DNA of 64,000 nt from Sacculina carcini (lineage: Eukaryota > Arthropoda > Thecostraca > Sacculinidae). Under the pieces are notes generated by a model that worked only from the letters and a program-made list of their open reading frames with translations, ran no database searches and was not told where the DNA came from. Below, piece after piece: positions 34,683 to 46,370 of the stretch (position 1 is the stretch's first letter; each line of letters begins with the position of its first letter). The position numbers and the translations under genes were made by a program. The stretch is from assembly GCA_916048095.2 (NCBI GenBank), contig OU696589.1, forward strand, positions 661,501 through 725,500, given 5' to 3'.

Positions 34683-34754
34683 TGAGAATCAGTGCACTTG
34701 GTGGATGGGTCGAGTGTCGCGACCATATATCCCGATGAGTATGTCTGCTGTCAG

Positions 34755-34909
34755 GTGTCACGTGGTGCGGATGTGTCGTCCTTGGGTCGATAATCACCTC
34801 GTGGTGAACCTCGGCTCTAGATTGACACTGGTCGGTAAATGTCATCAGCACTGCCCGCCCGCGCTGAACTGGCAATGGCAAATTAAATTGCAACTGAATG
34901 ACACGACAG
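34755..34909 (+). CDS. REJ-domain host gene, exon F
   Basis: The acceptor is tatgtctgctgtcag and the donor is gtaggt. It enters with one base (completing AA+G) and leaves with one. Peptides include CHVVRMCRPWVDNHLVVNLG, then LVGKCHQHCPPALNWQWQIK. The 'L.L.g.C..C.....W.W.i' pattern is the strongest REJ signature in the window. The exon starts 65 bp after the end of the inverted LINE. Confidence 0.93.
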
Positions 34910-35220
34910 GTAGGTATACAACGTCAATATAGGTGTCGGCTGCTCCGCCATTCTTCCTGTATTAGAAATCATGAAGTGATTAAGCCAATATGAAATTTGA
35001 TCAGTCTATTGAATGAGAAATTAATTTAAAAAATTAATTAATTGTTTATTGTTTAAAGTACAGGTTTATAATCGCACATGTTGCAACGAACAGTTTGTAA
35101 ATTATTTAGTTAATCAGTGAAATTTCGTCCGTGGTCAGCTAGTCACTTGTATTTGCCATAGCTGGTAAAACGTCCGTTCTTCGGTTAAACTGATATTCTG
35201 TGTTGTTGGTGGTCACACAG

Positions 35221-35357
35221 AGGTCCGATTCGATGCCGACTCTGCTCCTATTTGGACATTTCCCAGGCGCAATATCGCCTTAATTAATCTGACTAGGCTT
35301 GAAAGACACGCTTACATCACCCGTCTTGTGGTCATTGCAAAGGCCAGTGATTCCAGT
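35221..35357 (+). CDS. REJ-domain host gene, exon G
   Basis: The acceptor is tggtggtcacacag and the donor is gtaagt. It enters with two bases (G+AG) and ends on a full codon. Peptides include PIWTFPRRNIALINLTRLER and YITRLVVIAKASDSS. It supplies the closing strands of the module begun in exon F. Confidence 0.88.
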
Positions 35358-35528
35358 GTAAGTAATTGAAGTTGATATGCACTCGTTTACAAAACACGTT
35401 CTCAAACTGTTATGGTAATTGAATGGTTTAGTGCGCGTGCAACTAACAACACTTCCAAACAACGAATATTTGTACATATACACGGCAAATATCGAAATAT
35501 ACACATATGCAAATAATGAATCATACAC

Positions 35529-35945
35529 TGTGGTTGAATATATTGAAGTAAAGGTGAACACAAATGCACAATGTAAACACGGACTCCACTGAGCTAGCAA
35601 AACAAAACACTACGCAGTTAAGATACAATAGGCGTAAGACAACGATATCTACACCGCACTTGCACACACTCGCCTCCTCACGCCAAGATTCAACACCGAA
35701 CTGTCACCCATCAACACAACACTCGATACCCAACGCATCACTGCCACCTGATACCTCGTCAGCACCTTGCAACGAGTGCATTGTGCAAACACACACCTGC
35801 ACACAAACATACATACACAATGCGGAACACTACGCCAGCAAATGCAAGCCCAGCCACACACACACACACACATGCAGACACACACCTGCACATAACGAAA
35901 AACTTCAACTAAAACAATATGACAAGATAATATCACAAAACTACA
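35529..35945 (-). repeat. Gypsy-3 3' LTR
   Basis: Begins TGTGGTTGAATATATTG and ends CACAAAACTACA. It has a CA-rich microsatellite-like centre. Confidence 0.93.
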
Positions 35946-35959
35946 CCCCCCTTGATCTC

Positions 35960-36901
35960 AAGATCATTCGGACAAGTAATCATTCATCCAGACCGGAGGT
36001 CTTCTCTCTCGTACACTTCGTCTAGGACTTTGTCTGACGGGCGATTCTGAAGTTGGAGTTTCGGTGGCCTCAGAGTAATCACCGTTCTCTTTGTCAGCCG
36101 GAATGACCACAGGTCTCAAGTCCAATATGTGACGAGGTACACCATCCACCGACACATTATTTGACAAGTTCACCCCTGTTACAGTACCACGGGTCCACTG
36201 CGAAGTACACTTCCGATCTGGCGGCTTTACCCACCCTTCCTCAGCGATGTGAACAGCTCATTCTTCCAAATCATTATCGACAGTGCATTCTACAAATGTA
36301 TTTCGCCACTCATACTTGTGTACATTGCGATAGGCACTGACAATTCCTCCACACCAACCCTCGGAGACATGTTATACCAGTATACCGCCGTAGTCGGTGG
36401 TATGTTACTTCTTTCGGCGACCGCATTTATCGTCCGATGGTGGCGCTCAACAATACCATTGCCGTTAGGGCGGTAAGCTGCGCGGTAAAACGGCCGAGCT
36501 TTCCACTTGTCCAGCAGCTCCTGCATTTCTCTGGAACGAAACGCTCTCCCGTAGTCCATTAACAGCTCACGAGGTGGTCTTCTCTCTCGGAAAACTTCAT
36601 CCAGATGATTATACACCTGCTCCGCTGTCTCAGACCGAAGCTCACGCCACACCGCAAATCTACCTGTTCCGCAATCGACAATCGACAAGTCCTGATGGTG
36701 TTCATAGTGGGTCACATGCACGGCCAGTCTGCACCACACGTCGTTCACGCTAAGATGTCCTGCAGCATGGCGTGAAGGAGCGGGATCAATGGATTGGCAC
36801 CGCTCACAGGCTCTCACCACTCGCCGCAAAGTGTCGCGTGACACACTAGGGTCCGCTTGTCGGGCTAAGAAAAGAGTCCTGTCTACGCCCATGTGATGCA
36901 T
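35960..36901 (-). pseudogene. Gypsy-3 integrase
   Basis: The zinc domain ends RVVRACERCQSIDPAP. The core has LAVHVTHYEHHQDLSIVDCG, LLMDYGRAFRSREM and NGNGIVERHHRTIN. Relatives read an aspartate where this one has histidine (AVHVTHY), so the first catalytic acid is lost. A stop precedes the C-terminal part, which carries VDGVPRHILDLRPVVIPAD and a basic tail ending PPVWMNDYLSE. Confidence 0.88.
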
Positions 36902-37329
36902 GCCAGGTATCTGCCGAATTTCATCTGCAGTGATTGTACATATATGATTGTCTTTCTTGTCATGTTCACATCCGCTTTGACGGCATTTCCTGCTTTGACC
37001 AAAATCCCTTTTTCACGCGAGTCAGTTAATCAGCTTTATTCTGCGTGGTCGGAACACTCGTGACGGATATTTTAAAAGCCAAGTTCTGCAATGAGATCGC
37101 TCAAAATTCCCAATCTTCTCTTGATCAAGACTTCCCCTGCACCCTTTGTATTCACTCTTATTTCCCTGTCGATCACTGTGCTTTCCCAGCCGGCTACTGT
37201 TTCAGAGTCTGTGCGAATATCAATATCCTTCAATTGTCATTTCACCGCCATGTTCACACCCCGTTTGTCACCATCGAACACTGAGGTGAATTCCGGATCA
37301 GTGATCTCCAGTCTCCGTTTAGCACAGAT

Positions 37330-37690
37330 TTACACTTCGCCACTTTCAAAAACCGCAGCGCGTGCAACATTGTCATTTGAGCCAGATTTGACTTGAGAGC
37401 CGCACACAAAAACACCACCAATCTTCTCGATTACCTCTATTCCAATCACAAGGTCGACATCGTTCACAATATTATCAACGACCATAGCACACACTCTTAG
37501 ACACTTTCCAGATATCTCAAAATCAATCACAGCCGTGCCACGACACTACTCTTCGTCCGTCAAAAGCCCTTGAAAACTACTGCCTGCGATGCAAGTAACA
37601 AGGTGTGACCGAACAATAGCCCCAGAACAACCAGTATCGACTAGTGCGTGAATTGTCTAACCTGAGAGTTTTGCCTCGACGATTGGCAGT
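37330..37690 (-). pseudogene. Gypsy-3 protease
   Basis: Two pieces are present. Near 37650, IHALVDTGCSGAIVRSH has the catalytic aspartate. 37530-37330 carries VVDNIVNDVDLVIGIEVIEK with the hydrophobic Gypsy 'ViG.dv' strand. A frame break separates them. The deletion that removes RT starts just downstream. Confidence 0.82.
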
Positions 37691-37703
37691 TGGATGGGCG
37701 CCT

Positions 37704-38450
37704 TCACTGATTGTTTGGAGTAGCTGCTGGCGCACCAGTTACTGCTGAACCGATTCCCTGACGGCACTTTCGCGAAATATGTCCATTTTTCCCGTAATTG
37801 TAGCATGTAATTGCTTTTATTTTTGGACACATTTGAGCCCTATGAGGTCCGTCACACAAGACACAACTGCCTCTGAACTGCTGAATCTGCTGAGTGTCGA
37901 CTGGTCTTACATTTGATTTGCATACGATATGTGGTGCAGCCGCAGCCGCGACTTGTCCATCATTCCGTGTGAGCACACGCGCGTGGTTAATCAGCGCAGA
38001 CATTTCCATTGAGAAAACATCCTGCCTTCTTTGCAGGCTCGCTCTGACATGACTGGCAAACCCATTCACAAACCTCAATCTACAGATGTTCTCCAATGCT
38101 TCACCACCAAAATCAGCCAAACAAGCAAGCTTTCTAATGTCAGTGGCAAAGACATCAACTGATTATCCTTCCCATTTCTTGTCACACAGATTTTGAAATG
38201 CAATAAACAGATCATCTGCAAACGCCGTTTGCAGCACGTACTCGATTCTGTCAGCATTTTCCTGGTCTTCGTTGCTCAATTGCAGAAACAGAGCAAGAGC
38301 ATCAACTTCTAAGTAGAGAGGAATGAAGCTGGTAAGATACGTCTACTTTTTCAGCTTCGCCACTAGTTTTGGCTTTCTTGAGCCACGCAGCCACATCACC
38401 TTCTCCTTTGAACGGTCTCATTGTGTAGTCACTGCCCGACACTGTCATGA
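37704..38450 (-). pseudogene. Gypsy-3 gag
   Basis: The start is near 38450 (MTVSGSDYTMRPFKGEGDVA) and continues AAWLKKAK..AEKVDVS. The later part is ENICRLRFVNGFASHVRASL, and the nucleocapsid reads CVLCDGPHRAQMC and CYNYGKNGHISRKC. In the last knuckle the second cysteine is tyrosine. Frame changes near 38300 and 38130 break it. Confidence 0.85.
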
Positions 38451-38459
38451 TCCAATACT

Positions 38460-38471
38460 GGCCGGTTAGCT
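38460..38471 (-). promoter_or_regulatory. primer binding site complementary to tRNA-Ile nt 1-12
   Basis: The plus strand reads GGCCGGTTAGCT directly against the LTR at 38472, identical to the start of common animal tRNA-Ile(AAT). No 3'-end type site is present. Confidence 0.7.
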
Positions 38472-38886
38472 TGTGGTTGAATATATTGAAGTTAAGGTGA
38501 ACACAAATGCACAATGTAAACACGGACTCCACTGAGACAGCAACACAAAACACTACTCAGTTAAAATACAATAGGCGTATCACAACGATATCTACACCGC
38601 ACTTGCACACACTTGCCTCCTCACGCCGAGATTCAACACCGAACTGTCACCCATCAACACGGCACTTGATACTCAACGCGTAACTGCCACCTGATACCTC
38701 GTCAGCACCTTGCAACGAGTGCATTGTGCAAACACACACCCACACACAAACATGTATACACAATGCGGAACAATACGCCATCAAATGCAAGCCCACGCAC
38801 ACACATGCACACACACACACACACAAATGCAAATAACGAAAACCTTCAACTCAAACTATATGACAAGATAATATCACAAAAACACA
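38472..38886 (-). repeat. Gypsy-3 5' LTR
   Basis: Partner of 35529-35945 with scattered substitutions, so it is older than Gypsy-2. Confidence 0.93.
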
Positions 38887-39140
38887 TACACTGACAATAC
38901 AACTATACGTAATTGACTGATAAATAATAACGAATGCCGCACTTCCTAAAATGTTCAATTCATGCACTTCGGAGGTCGATACTTGTGATTTGAACTTGTG
39001 ATTGGGACGCGCCCCAAAAGTGGTTGGATGAACTTGTTGTTAAAGTCAGAGCAGATATAGTGTGTTCATCTTCTATCCTGAATAATTGTTATCATCAAGG
39101 ATTATGACATTTTGTGATATTTTTACTAATTTGTTGTCAG

Positions 39141-39246
39141 TGGAATTCTTATGGTATGTCAGTGATGAGGTTGAAAGTCAACCATCCTCCCAGAGACGGT
39201 CGGTGTATAATTGTCGCATCCAACCGCACGCAGTATACACAGCAAG
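39141..39246 (+). CDS. REJ-domain host gene, exon H
   Basis: The acceptor is aatttgttgtcag and the donor is gtgata. It starts on a full codon, as exon G requires, and leaves with one base. The peptides WNSYGMSVMRLKVNHPPRDG and CIIVASNRTQYTQQ give the 'y..v.v.VN.pP..G.C.v.P..G' motif that opens an REJ sub-repeat. Confidence 0.92.
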
Positions 39247-39556
39247 GTGATATTTGAAAATTAGTTTATAGAAATATTTCCATTTTTCATGATGACAATT
39301 AATTATTGTCGTTAATTACAACGCGGCCAAGTGTATCTATAACAACTCGTATCAGCGTGCATTATATGATTCATCAGTAATATTTACGCAAATAAACATA
39401 CAAAAATTTACCTCAACTGATAAGATTGTTCCTCTGTAGATTTATTTAACAATAGATACAGATTCAATTGTCATTTTGACTAGCAGGTTTTTGTGAGAGC
39501 ATTGAACACTTATGCACTGAATCATACCCTGAGTAAGACTTGATATGTTTTGTCAG

Positions 39557-39661
39557 GCGATGAATATGTTCTGGCCAAAGTATTGGTACAACCATGGCTG
39601 GTTCGTTGCTCCGCTATGAACGACCCAGAGCAGCACTCGATTGTATCGTTCAAGTATTTTG
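39557..39661 (+). CDS. REJ-domain host gene, exon I
   Basis: The acceptor is tatgttttgtcag and the donor is gtaagc. It joins exon H in phase (G+GC) and leaves with one base. The peptide VRCSAMNDPEQHSIVSFKYF has the 'C...nD......Y.F' strand of REJ/polycystin modules. The next exon is 14.4 kb away, beyond the nested elements. Confidence 0.92.
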
Positions 39662-40397
39662 GTAAGCATCGCGTATGTGCGGGTGGTGCTCCTTCTCCAT
39701 ATGATTCAATAGAATAGATTAGAGATAATTTGTAACGAATTACAAAATATTCAAATAGCGGTGGAATATTTTTCTAATAAGATATTGATAAGTAAGAATG
39801 AAATTATAGATAGCTGTCGTAAAACTACTGAATGCAAGGACATTGCTCAACTACTTCCAGCTATAATTTTGTTTTGGAACCCATTTACGCCGAGAAAGGA
39901 AAGTTTTTTCAGAGTGGTTTACAACTTTTAATATAGAGTACAAACGGATTTGAAAAACAAAAATAGCCTCCATTTAGCTGTACAAAGTGTAGTTTCTGAG
40001 ATATGAGCCGTAATCATATGGGCACGCTCGTCACAAGGGGGTACCAAAACGAACTATTTTCAAATCTGATATACAATATTGTATAATGATAATATTCATA
40101 CATTTGAACATTATTTTCATATTCATACATTACTTTGACTATTCATACATTTCATTGATAGTACTACATATTCAATATATATATATATAATCAAAACAAA
40201 TCAAAACAAAGAAAACTGAAATTGAAGAAATCAAAATAAATAAAATTGAAATTGAAAAAATAAGAAATAAAATTGAAATTGAAAAAATCAAAGCAAATAA
40301 TATTAAAAACAAAACAATAAACGTACGATTATATTCACCATGCCCAAAAAATATCCACATTAACTAATATGCGGTAGTACACGAATCAGGAACCAAA
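39662..40397. other. AT-rich intron
   Basis: It contains an A-rich degenerate repeat (40195-40310, gaaattgaaaaaat-like words). The 3' side borders the piggyBac remnant, so part may be transposon sequence. No TTAA-flanked end was recognised. Confidence 0.45.
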
Positions 40398-41400
40398 TTA
40401 TTGCGTGTGATACGACTGGAAACATTGCAAGCATAGCCCAACATTGCATTTTGAGCAGTTCATACGTACGGTGGAGCTGCATTTATCGCCGTGGCACCTA
40501 CGACGGTTAGATGGAGCTGGGGAATCCTCAATTCTGTAGTACCTGACATCATTGAATCCTGGCCGCGATGAAATTCTTTTCATGCCACTTTTCATGGGAG
40601 CAGTTTGAAACCTAGACAAATATGGCATTGCCACTTTTTGTTTCAAATCGAGATGATCTTTTCCTGAACCCCTCTTCTTAGCCAGGATCCAATTATTATG
40701 AGCTGAAACATCGACCAGCCAGGAAAACAAACTCCACCATCACTATTTACCTATGATTCCAATACGGTAGCAGTTGCTCTGTTCCGCTCATTGAATGGTT
40801 GTATGCTTGTATTGCTTTTGGAATTTCGATGTCAACATGTTTATGTTTTTTGCTTTGAGAGTGGACGCAAGAGTTACAACAGCGTTGTATTTCCATCTAG
40901 TAACTTTTATGATCTCGGAGCCCATAATTCCCGTGACACACTCGGCGTAACCTCTCTCTTTCTTGTCAACATTATTTGCACCAAGAATAGGGCATGATTT
41001 TTCGATCCTGTTCTTCCTCATTGTCCCTGTTCCGTCGTACATACGGGGTTTTATTTCTTGAAGTAACGGAAGATCTTATACAAATTATCAGTGAACAGAT
41101 GGTATGGAAGAAACTGTTTTTGATTACTGTACATATTCAAAAGATGAAGTACTGTAGCAGAGCATTTTCCAGAATTTTCTTCTAATTCTTCGTCTCCTTG
41201 GTGAGTCTTCCCTTGGTAAGGATCAAAAGTAGTGATATAGCATTGGGTTGTGTTCTGACTCCATATCTTATAACCGAACCTAATGGTTTTGTTGCGAATG
41301 GTCTGCTTGAAAATGTGTTTACCAAAATATTTCACCATCGCTTCGTCGTGTGAAAGATTTATCTCAGGAGCGTAATGTTCCATAAACTTACGTTGCAAAT
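40398..41400 (-). pseudogene. piggyBac-1 transposase remnant
   Basis: 41398-41051 holds LSHDEAMVKYFGKHIFKQ, RFGYKIWS and FTDNLYKIF, the first two acid blocks of the piggyBac DDE/D core. 41042-40788 holds TGTMRKNRIEK and VTRWKYNAVVTLAST. Near 40755 the block normally GGVD reads DGGVCF, losing an acid. 40730-40398 holds WLVDVSAHNNWILAKKR and the cysteine-rich tail CSKCNVGLCLQCFQSYH. The N-terminal part before 41400 is missing. Confidence 0.85.
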
Positions 41401-41549
41401 TAATTTCAAAGGACGCAGTTTAGCATACTTGTCATTTTTATCAAGGTCATCAGTTGCATTCTGCTATTTATTCCATGATGATTAGAAATATCTAGAAATG
41501 TATAGTGCAACTATCAAAAATCATATAGAAATAAATAAATAATCGTTAG

Positions 41550-42205
41550 TTCCGTCTTTCAATAGCTTTTTATCAGCTTTAGATTTAAGACTGTTCATAT
41601 TGGTATGAGAAAAAAAAATCATCACTAAACGCATTTGAGACACTCACGGTAGCTTGAAGCTCTGCAATCGTCCTGTTCAGCGGCTAATTGGGGTCATACA
41701 TTGGGAATGTTGTTTGGAAGAAAACAATGTGTTCCTTGCTATTATGAAATCATCAGGAAGTGACTTGTACAGCATGCACACACTGCTGGCTTTCCTACGA
41801 TGACAAAGATCACCACAGAGGCACTTGCAAACTCCAACAACTCTGTCAATTAGATTGAGGCGACAATACGCGGCAGATAACCACATGGGGGCACATTACT
41901 CCAGAATTGACAAGATAAAATAACGAAAACAATTGATGAGATTGTGTTACTACCGTTCAGCCAATACACTATCCTTATAATTCTCAGTTTTCGCGATGCC
42001 GAGCCAACCAACTTCCAAATGTGACCTTAAAAAGTCAATTTGGCGTCCAAAATGCACACCCAAGATTGTATGCTCATCACAAATAGTGATTTAGGCGTCA
42101 TTTATCTAAACAGCTCCATGTAGATGTTGAATATTACCAATAGGTTCGAACCCAATTGGTTTATATATTTTGATGTATTCAGTATCATATTCCACCTGTT
42201 TGACG
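41550..42205 (-). pseudogene. jockey-like LINE, thumb part left of BEL-1
   Basis: The minus strand reads TILGVHFGRQIDFLRSHLEV, then CRLNLIDRVVGVCKCLCGD and HRRKASSVCMLYKSLPD, the C-terminal RT region of jockey-like LINEs. The upstream palm of what appears to be the same copy lies on the far side of BEL-1 at 52844-53220, so BEL-1 split it. Confidence 0.65.
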
Positions 42206-42209
42206 TACG

Positions 42210-42458
42210 TGTGGAATATATTGAGTATACCTGCAAACCTGCATTTACCTGCATTTAATTATGAGGATCCGTATTGAGAGGAATTGCTTATATGTGAAAT
42301 TCTTGATGTGCTTCGTCATATCTGCTTTGTTCCATATTTGAATGACAAGTGTCGGAATACAGTGAGTTTTGTGGAGTTGGGCGGATTCTGTCTTTAACCT
42401 TGAGCGTCTTATATATTTTGTGATACTGAGAAAAAGACAAGTAAAACTCACCAAAACA
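42210..42458 (+). repeat. BEL-1 5' LTR
   Basis: Begins TGTGGAATATATTGAGTATA and ends CCAAAACA. Pairs with 52607-52838. Confidence 0.88.
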
Positions 42459-42459
42459 T

Positions 42460-42478
42460 TCGTGACGAAACCCGGGAC
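42460..42478 (+). promoter_or_regulatory. BEL-1 primer binding site, tRNA-Phe 3' end
   Basis: TCGTGACGAAACCCGGGA differs at two positions from the complement of the animal tRNA-Phe 3' end (TGGTGCCGAAACCCGGGA). It starts one base after the LTR. Confidence 0.6.
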
Positions 42479-42572
42479 TGCTATTTTGGTCCATTATTGT
42501 TGTTTGCTGTTTTGTGGCATTTTCACGAGTATGAACAAGGCTGTGAATTGTTGCTCTGCAGCCAAGTGATGG

Positions 42573-43582
42573 GTGACGAAGGGGTGTTCGACAATTGACG
42601 CATTGAATGAGGATGCTCATGTGCTCTTAATCGAGTCTTGTTTGAACACTTTTGACAAGCGCATGGAGAAATTGGAAACTGCTCAGCAAACTGTTGAGAG
42701 TTTTTTGGTGGAATATGCCCTCATGAAGAGCATTGACAAGGCCAGTGAGTTTCATGACACCGCCATGAATTTTCGCCTGAATGCTACGAGATTGTTGCAG
42801 AAATTATCTACAAACCATAAACAAGAAATTCCGACGTCGGTTTCGTCTGCTGGAGCAAGTCATCCTACCAGTGGTTTGCATAAGCTGGATCTGGCCGTTT
42901 TCAGTGGAGACATTATGGAGTGGCAAACGTTCTGGGAGAAGTTATCTGTCAATATTGGTCAGACTGATCTGCCGCCCATCAACAAGTACAGTTATTACTG
43001 TCGCTGCTGAAACGAGAAGCCACGGCTGCTGCCGACGGTTTGGCTTTGACTGCAGATAATTACAGTGTCTGCTGTGAAATATTGTTGAAACGATTTGGCA
43101 AGACGGAGCGAATAATATTAGTTCATGTGCAGCAGCTGATCGATCTTGGTATCAGCACATCGTCAACGGTTGCAGGTGATATGGTTCGGTCGCTGCACAA
43201 GCTGTACAACTCTTTGGTTAAGCATATTCGTAGCCTGGAGTCGCTGGACATCAAAAGTGACAGGTATGGTTTGATCTTAACAACGTTGATATTGTCAAAG
43301 TTGCCTAATGACATTCGAATGGGATGGACCAGGATCTCGGAAGACAAGGAGGACGATATAGAATTTTTGTTGAATTATCTGGAAAGAGAGATATCGTACT
43401 ATGAGCGTTCTTCCATGGTAAATGTGAATCATAAGATAGCTAACGTTCAAGAACATATAGCCAAGTCATTTCCGGCTTCTGCTTCAGTACTGAATGTTGT
43501 GTCTTCAGACAAGTGTGTATTTTGCAAAGATGCTCACGCATCGGAAACATGCGATTATATTCCTAGACTTTCTGTAAGTTAA
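42573..43582 (+). pseudogene. BEL-1 gag
   Basis: Two frames. 42573-43010 has an N-terminal coiled coil (FDKRMEKLETAQQTVESFLV) and the Pao capsid start LDLAVFSGDIMEWQTFWEKL. 43040-43582 has LTADNYSVCCEILLKRFGK, ILSKLPNDIRMGWTRI and ends in the first zinc cluster CVFCKDAHASETC. A single frameshift near 43010 and a stop at 43582 interrupt it. Confidence 0.9.
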
Positions 43583-43588
43583 AGGCGA

Positions 43589-44170
43589 ATGAGAATACAA
43601 TCACTTGGTGTGTGCTTCTCATGTCTAAAGACGTGGCATAAGTCTAATACATGTCAGGTTATGTGTCAGTATTGTGGAAAAAACTATAATGTTATTTGTT
43701 GCTATGCCAAAATGCTAGTAAAGCATAACAGAAGGGTACCTGAACCAGTGAGAGGTGATTCTCGTTCGCCTGTCACAGAAACAAGCATTCAAAGGAATGC
43801 CACCACATTAACGTGTAATATGAGCGGTGCTAAGCAGGTGGTGTTGCCAACTGCCAAGGTTTGGGTATGTGGACCTGCAGGGAAGTCAGAGGCTTGTGTC
43901 TTGTTTGATTCTGGTTCCAATCGAATTTATGTGAATGAGGATCTCGTCAAGCGAGTTAATGCTGTGTATATCGTAAGTCAGCCGGTTGAGTACTCAGTGT
44001 TCGGAGGTGGTCGAGTGAGTAACACCGAGCAAAAGTTGTATGAGTTAAATGTTGTGGGTAAGCAGTCTTCAGCGGTTTCTGTGAATATCCAAGCTCTGAA
44101 GGTTTGTCTGCAGTCACCGTATTTGTGCTCCATTGTCATGTCCCAGTTTGTCAACAAGCGTGCGGAATAA
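43589..44170 (+). pseudogene. BEL-1 zinc region and protease
   Basis: Starts with GVCFSCLKTWHKSNTC and CQYCGKNYNVICC, then the aspartic protease block CVLFDSGSNRIYVNEDLVKR. It ends at a stop at 44170, followed by a broken spacer to RT (44171-44497). Confidence 0.88.
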
Positions 44171-44497
44171 TTTTCCGAATGTTGAGTTGGCCGATGTTGC
44201 GTTGTTTCTTATTGGCTTATATCTTTATTGGTCACTGATGGATACCGAAGTGTTAAGGGATCCAGAAGGCTGCGTAGCGCACAAAAAGTAAATTCCTTTA
44301 CATTTTATCAGTCGCGATCTACCCAAATGGGGGGAACCCTTATGCGGGCCTGCAGCTATTGTGTCTAGGTGATCTAAAGTCAGAGGAGCTGAAGCGTTGT
44401 TTTGTATCTGGATATTATAGGAATAGCTTCACCCGTGAAGGGAGAAGAATATCCGCAATGGATGAAATAATTGGTGACTGATGAATTGGTGAAATAA

Positions 44498-45480
44498 ATG
44501 GTGACTTTCAAAGATGGTATATATCAGGTAGCACTACCGTGGAAGAATGAAGAAGCTAAAACTAGTCTTCAAGATAACTATGATGATGCTAAGCGTAGAT
44601 GCCAGTCTCTAGTGGGTAAATTAGTTAAAGACCCCGCATTTCATCAGAGGTATGATATTGTAGTGTCTGGTATGGAGACAGCTGGATATATATCGGACGT
44701 GTATCGTCCAGATAGGCGGCTTGATAGGTATGTGTTATATTTGCCTCATCATGCTATAGTGAAGGAACAAAGCGTATCCACCAAGATAAGAGTTGTATTT
44801 GGTGTTTTGGCAAAGGGACCAAATGGGGTGTCTTTAAACTCATGTTTAGAGGCGGGGCCGAGTTTTCTTCCGTGCGTTGTTGATATTATTTTGCGTCTCA
44901 GACATCATCGAGTGGCAGTGGTGGCCGACATAGCTAAAGCGTTTTTGCAGGTGTCATTACGACCACGTGACAGGGATGTTCACAGGTTTCTGTGGCAATC
45001 GGGTGGCACGAACAGAGTTATGCGTGTTCATCGTGTCACATTTGGAGTAGCCTCAAACCGGTTTTTGCTCAATGCTGCGATAAGACACCACTTGAGTAAA
45101 TATCACTCCGGTAGTAAGAGAGATGACGGAAAATATGTATGTAGACGACTGGATTTCTGGAGCTGAATCTGAGGAAGAGGCAGTAGCCATGCTCGAGGAA
45201 GCTCATGCTGTTCTTTCACACGCTGGAATGAATCTTACTAAATGTAATTCCATTAGCCGATTAGAATTTGATTCAGCATATAATTACTCGGATTTGGAGG
45301 CAATATGAGACATGCTAAGGCTCTGGGCATTCATTGGAACGAAATGGAAGGCACGTTCACTTTTGATGGTGTTCACTTGCCCACGGATATTGCTCCTACG
45401 AAGCGTGTTATTTTGAGCTTCATTGCAAGGATATTCGACCCATTGGGCCTTATCTCGCCATACATGATGCCATTGAAGTG
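44498..45480 (+). pseudogene. BEL-1 reverse transcriptase
   Basis: 45166 ends the first frame, which holds YVLYLPHHAIVKEQSVSTKI, RVVFGVLAKGPNGVSLN and AVVADIAKAFLQVSL. 45123-45308 holds the catalytic MYVDDWISGAESEEEAVAML in a second frame. 45300-45480 holds LGIHWNEMEGTF- and IARIFDPLGLISPYMM-like blocks. The motif order is typical of Pao. Confidence 0.9.
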
Positions 45481-46196
45481 ATTAATGCAGAAATTGTGGT
45501 ATATGGGCTTAGACTGTGATGAGATGTAGACGGGTGCGTGTCGTGAATGTTTTGATGGTTGGCTGCAGGAGCTGTCAGCAATTCAAAGAGTTCCAGTCCC
45601 TCGATATTTTGGCACATCTATTTCACAAACAGAGTTAGAGATCCACATATTGGTGATGCTTCGCCATTGGGATACGGCGCATGTGTGTACCTGAGATGAT
45701 CTGACTGTAATTGTGCATTTACCACAGGTCTTGTGATGTCAAGAGCAAGAGTTGATCCATTGAAGTGCATCGCCCTTCCTAGATTGGAATTGCTATCCTG
45801 TCTATTGTCATCTTGCTTGCTTAAATATGTACGTGACATGCTACACCTGCTACACAAGGTGTCCCTACCAACTGTGGACAGATTCGAGGGTAGCGCTCGG
45901 CTGGGTTCGAGGCGATGTAAGCTAGTGGAAATTCTTTGTCAGTTACCGCGTACGCGAGATCCCAGAGTTGTCCGATCCAATGAACTGTTGTGTCTGTCCA
46001 GAGTCAGACAACCCCGCTGACTTGATGACTCGTGAAGCAAAGGCAGAAGTTATTAACTCACAATTTTAGCTACATGGACCCGCCTGGCTGGAAGGGCCTC
46101 GTGATGCGTCTCATTCCTTTGATCAACGTGTTATGGATGAACCATTTGAGATCAATAATGTTATTTTCGTGGTTTCAGACTGTGGCTCTTGGCTAC
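45480..46196 (+). pseudogene. BEL-1 RNase H, cut by Gypsy-2
   Basis: The block SRARVDPLKCIALPRLELLS (45733 onward) is the Pao RNase H core, with the serine-glutamate pair that contributes a catalytic acid. 45880-46030 continues toward the linker in mixed frames. The coding ends at the Gypsy-2 target site GCTAC (46192-46196). Confidence 0.82.
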
Positions 46197-46370
46197 TGTA
46201 GTAGAGTCAGATGACAGCAGCACCACGTTTCACCTGTATTTTCATGCACCAGCGCTCAGCAATCAAACACCATCCTTCCACAGACAACGCACACATTCAA
46301 CTCCCCCAGCACCGGCTTCTCATGACCATCGCACACCAGCACACATCAACATACATGTAAATGCACACAC

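Larger units (their letters stand above)
35529..38886 (-). mobile_element. Gypsy-3: internally deleted Gypsy with intact ends
   Basis: LTRs of 417 and 415 bp (35529-35945 and 38472-38886) lie between the direct repeat TACAC (35524-35528 and 38887-38891). Next to the left LTR is a polypurine tract (AAGGGGGG on the element strand). The internal region is only 2.5 kb: gag, protease, the tail of RNase H and integrase. RT and the first half of RNase H are deleted between about 37330 and 37190. It is in the same lineage as Gypsy-1 and -2. It sits between exons G and H. Confidence 0.92.
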
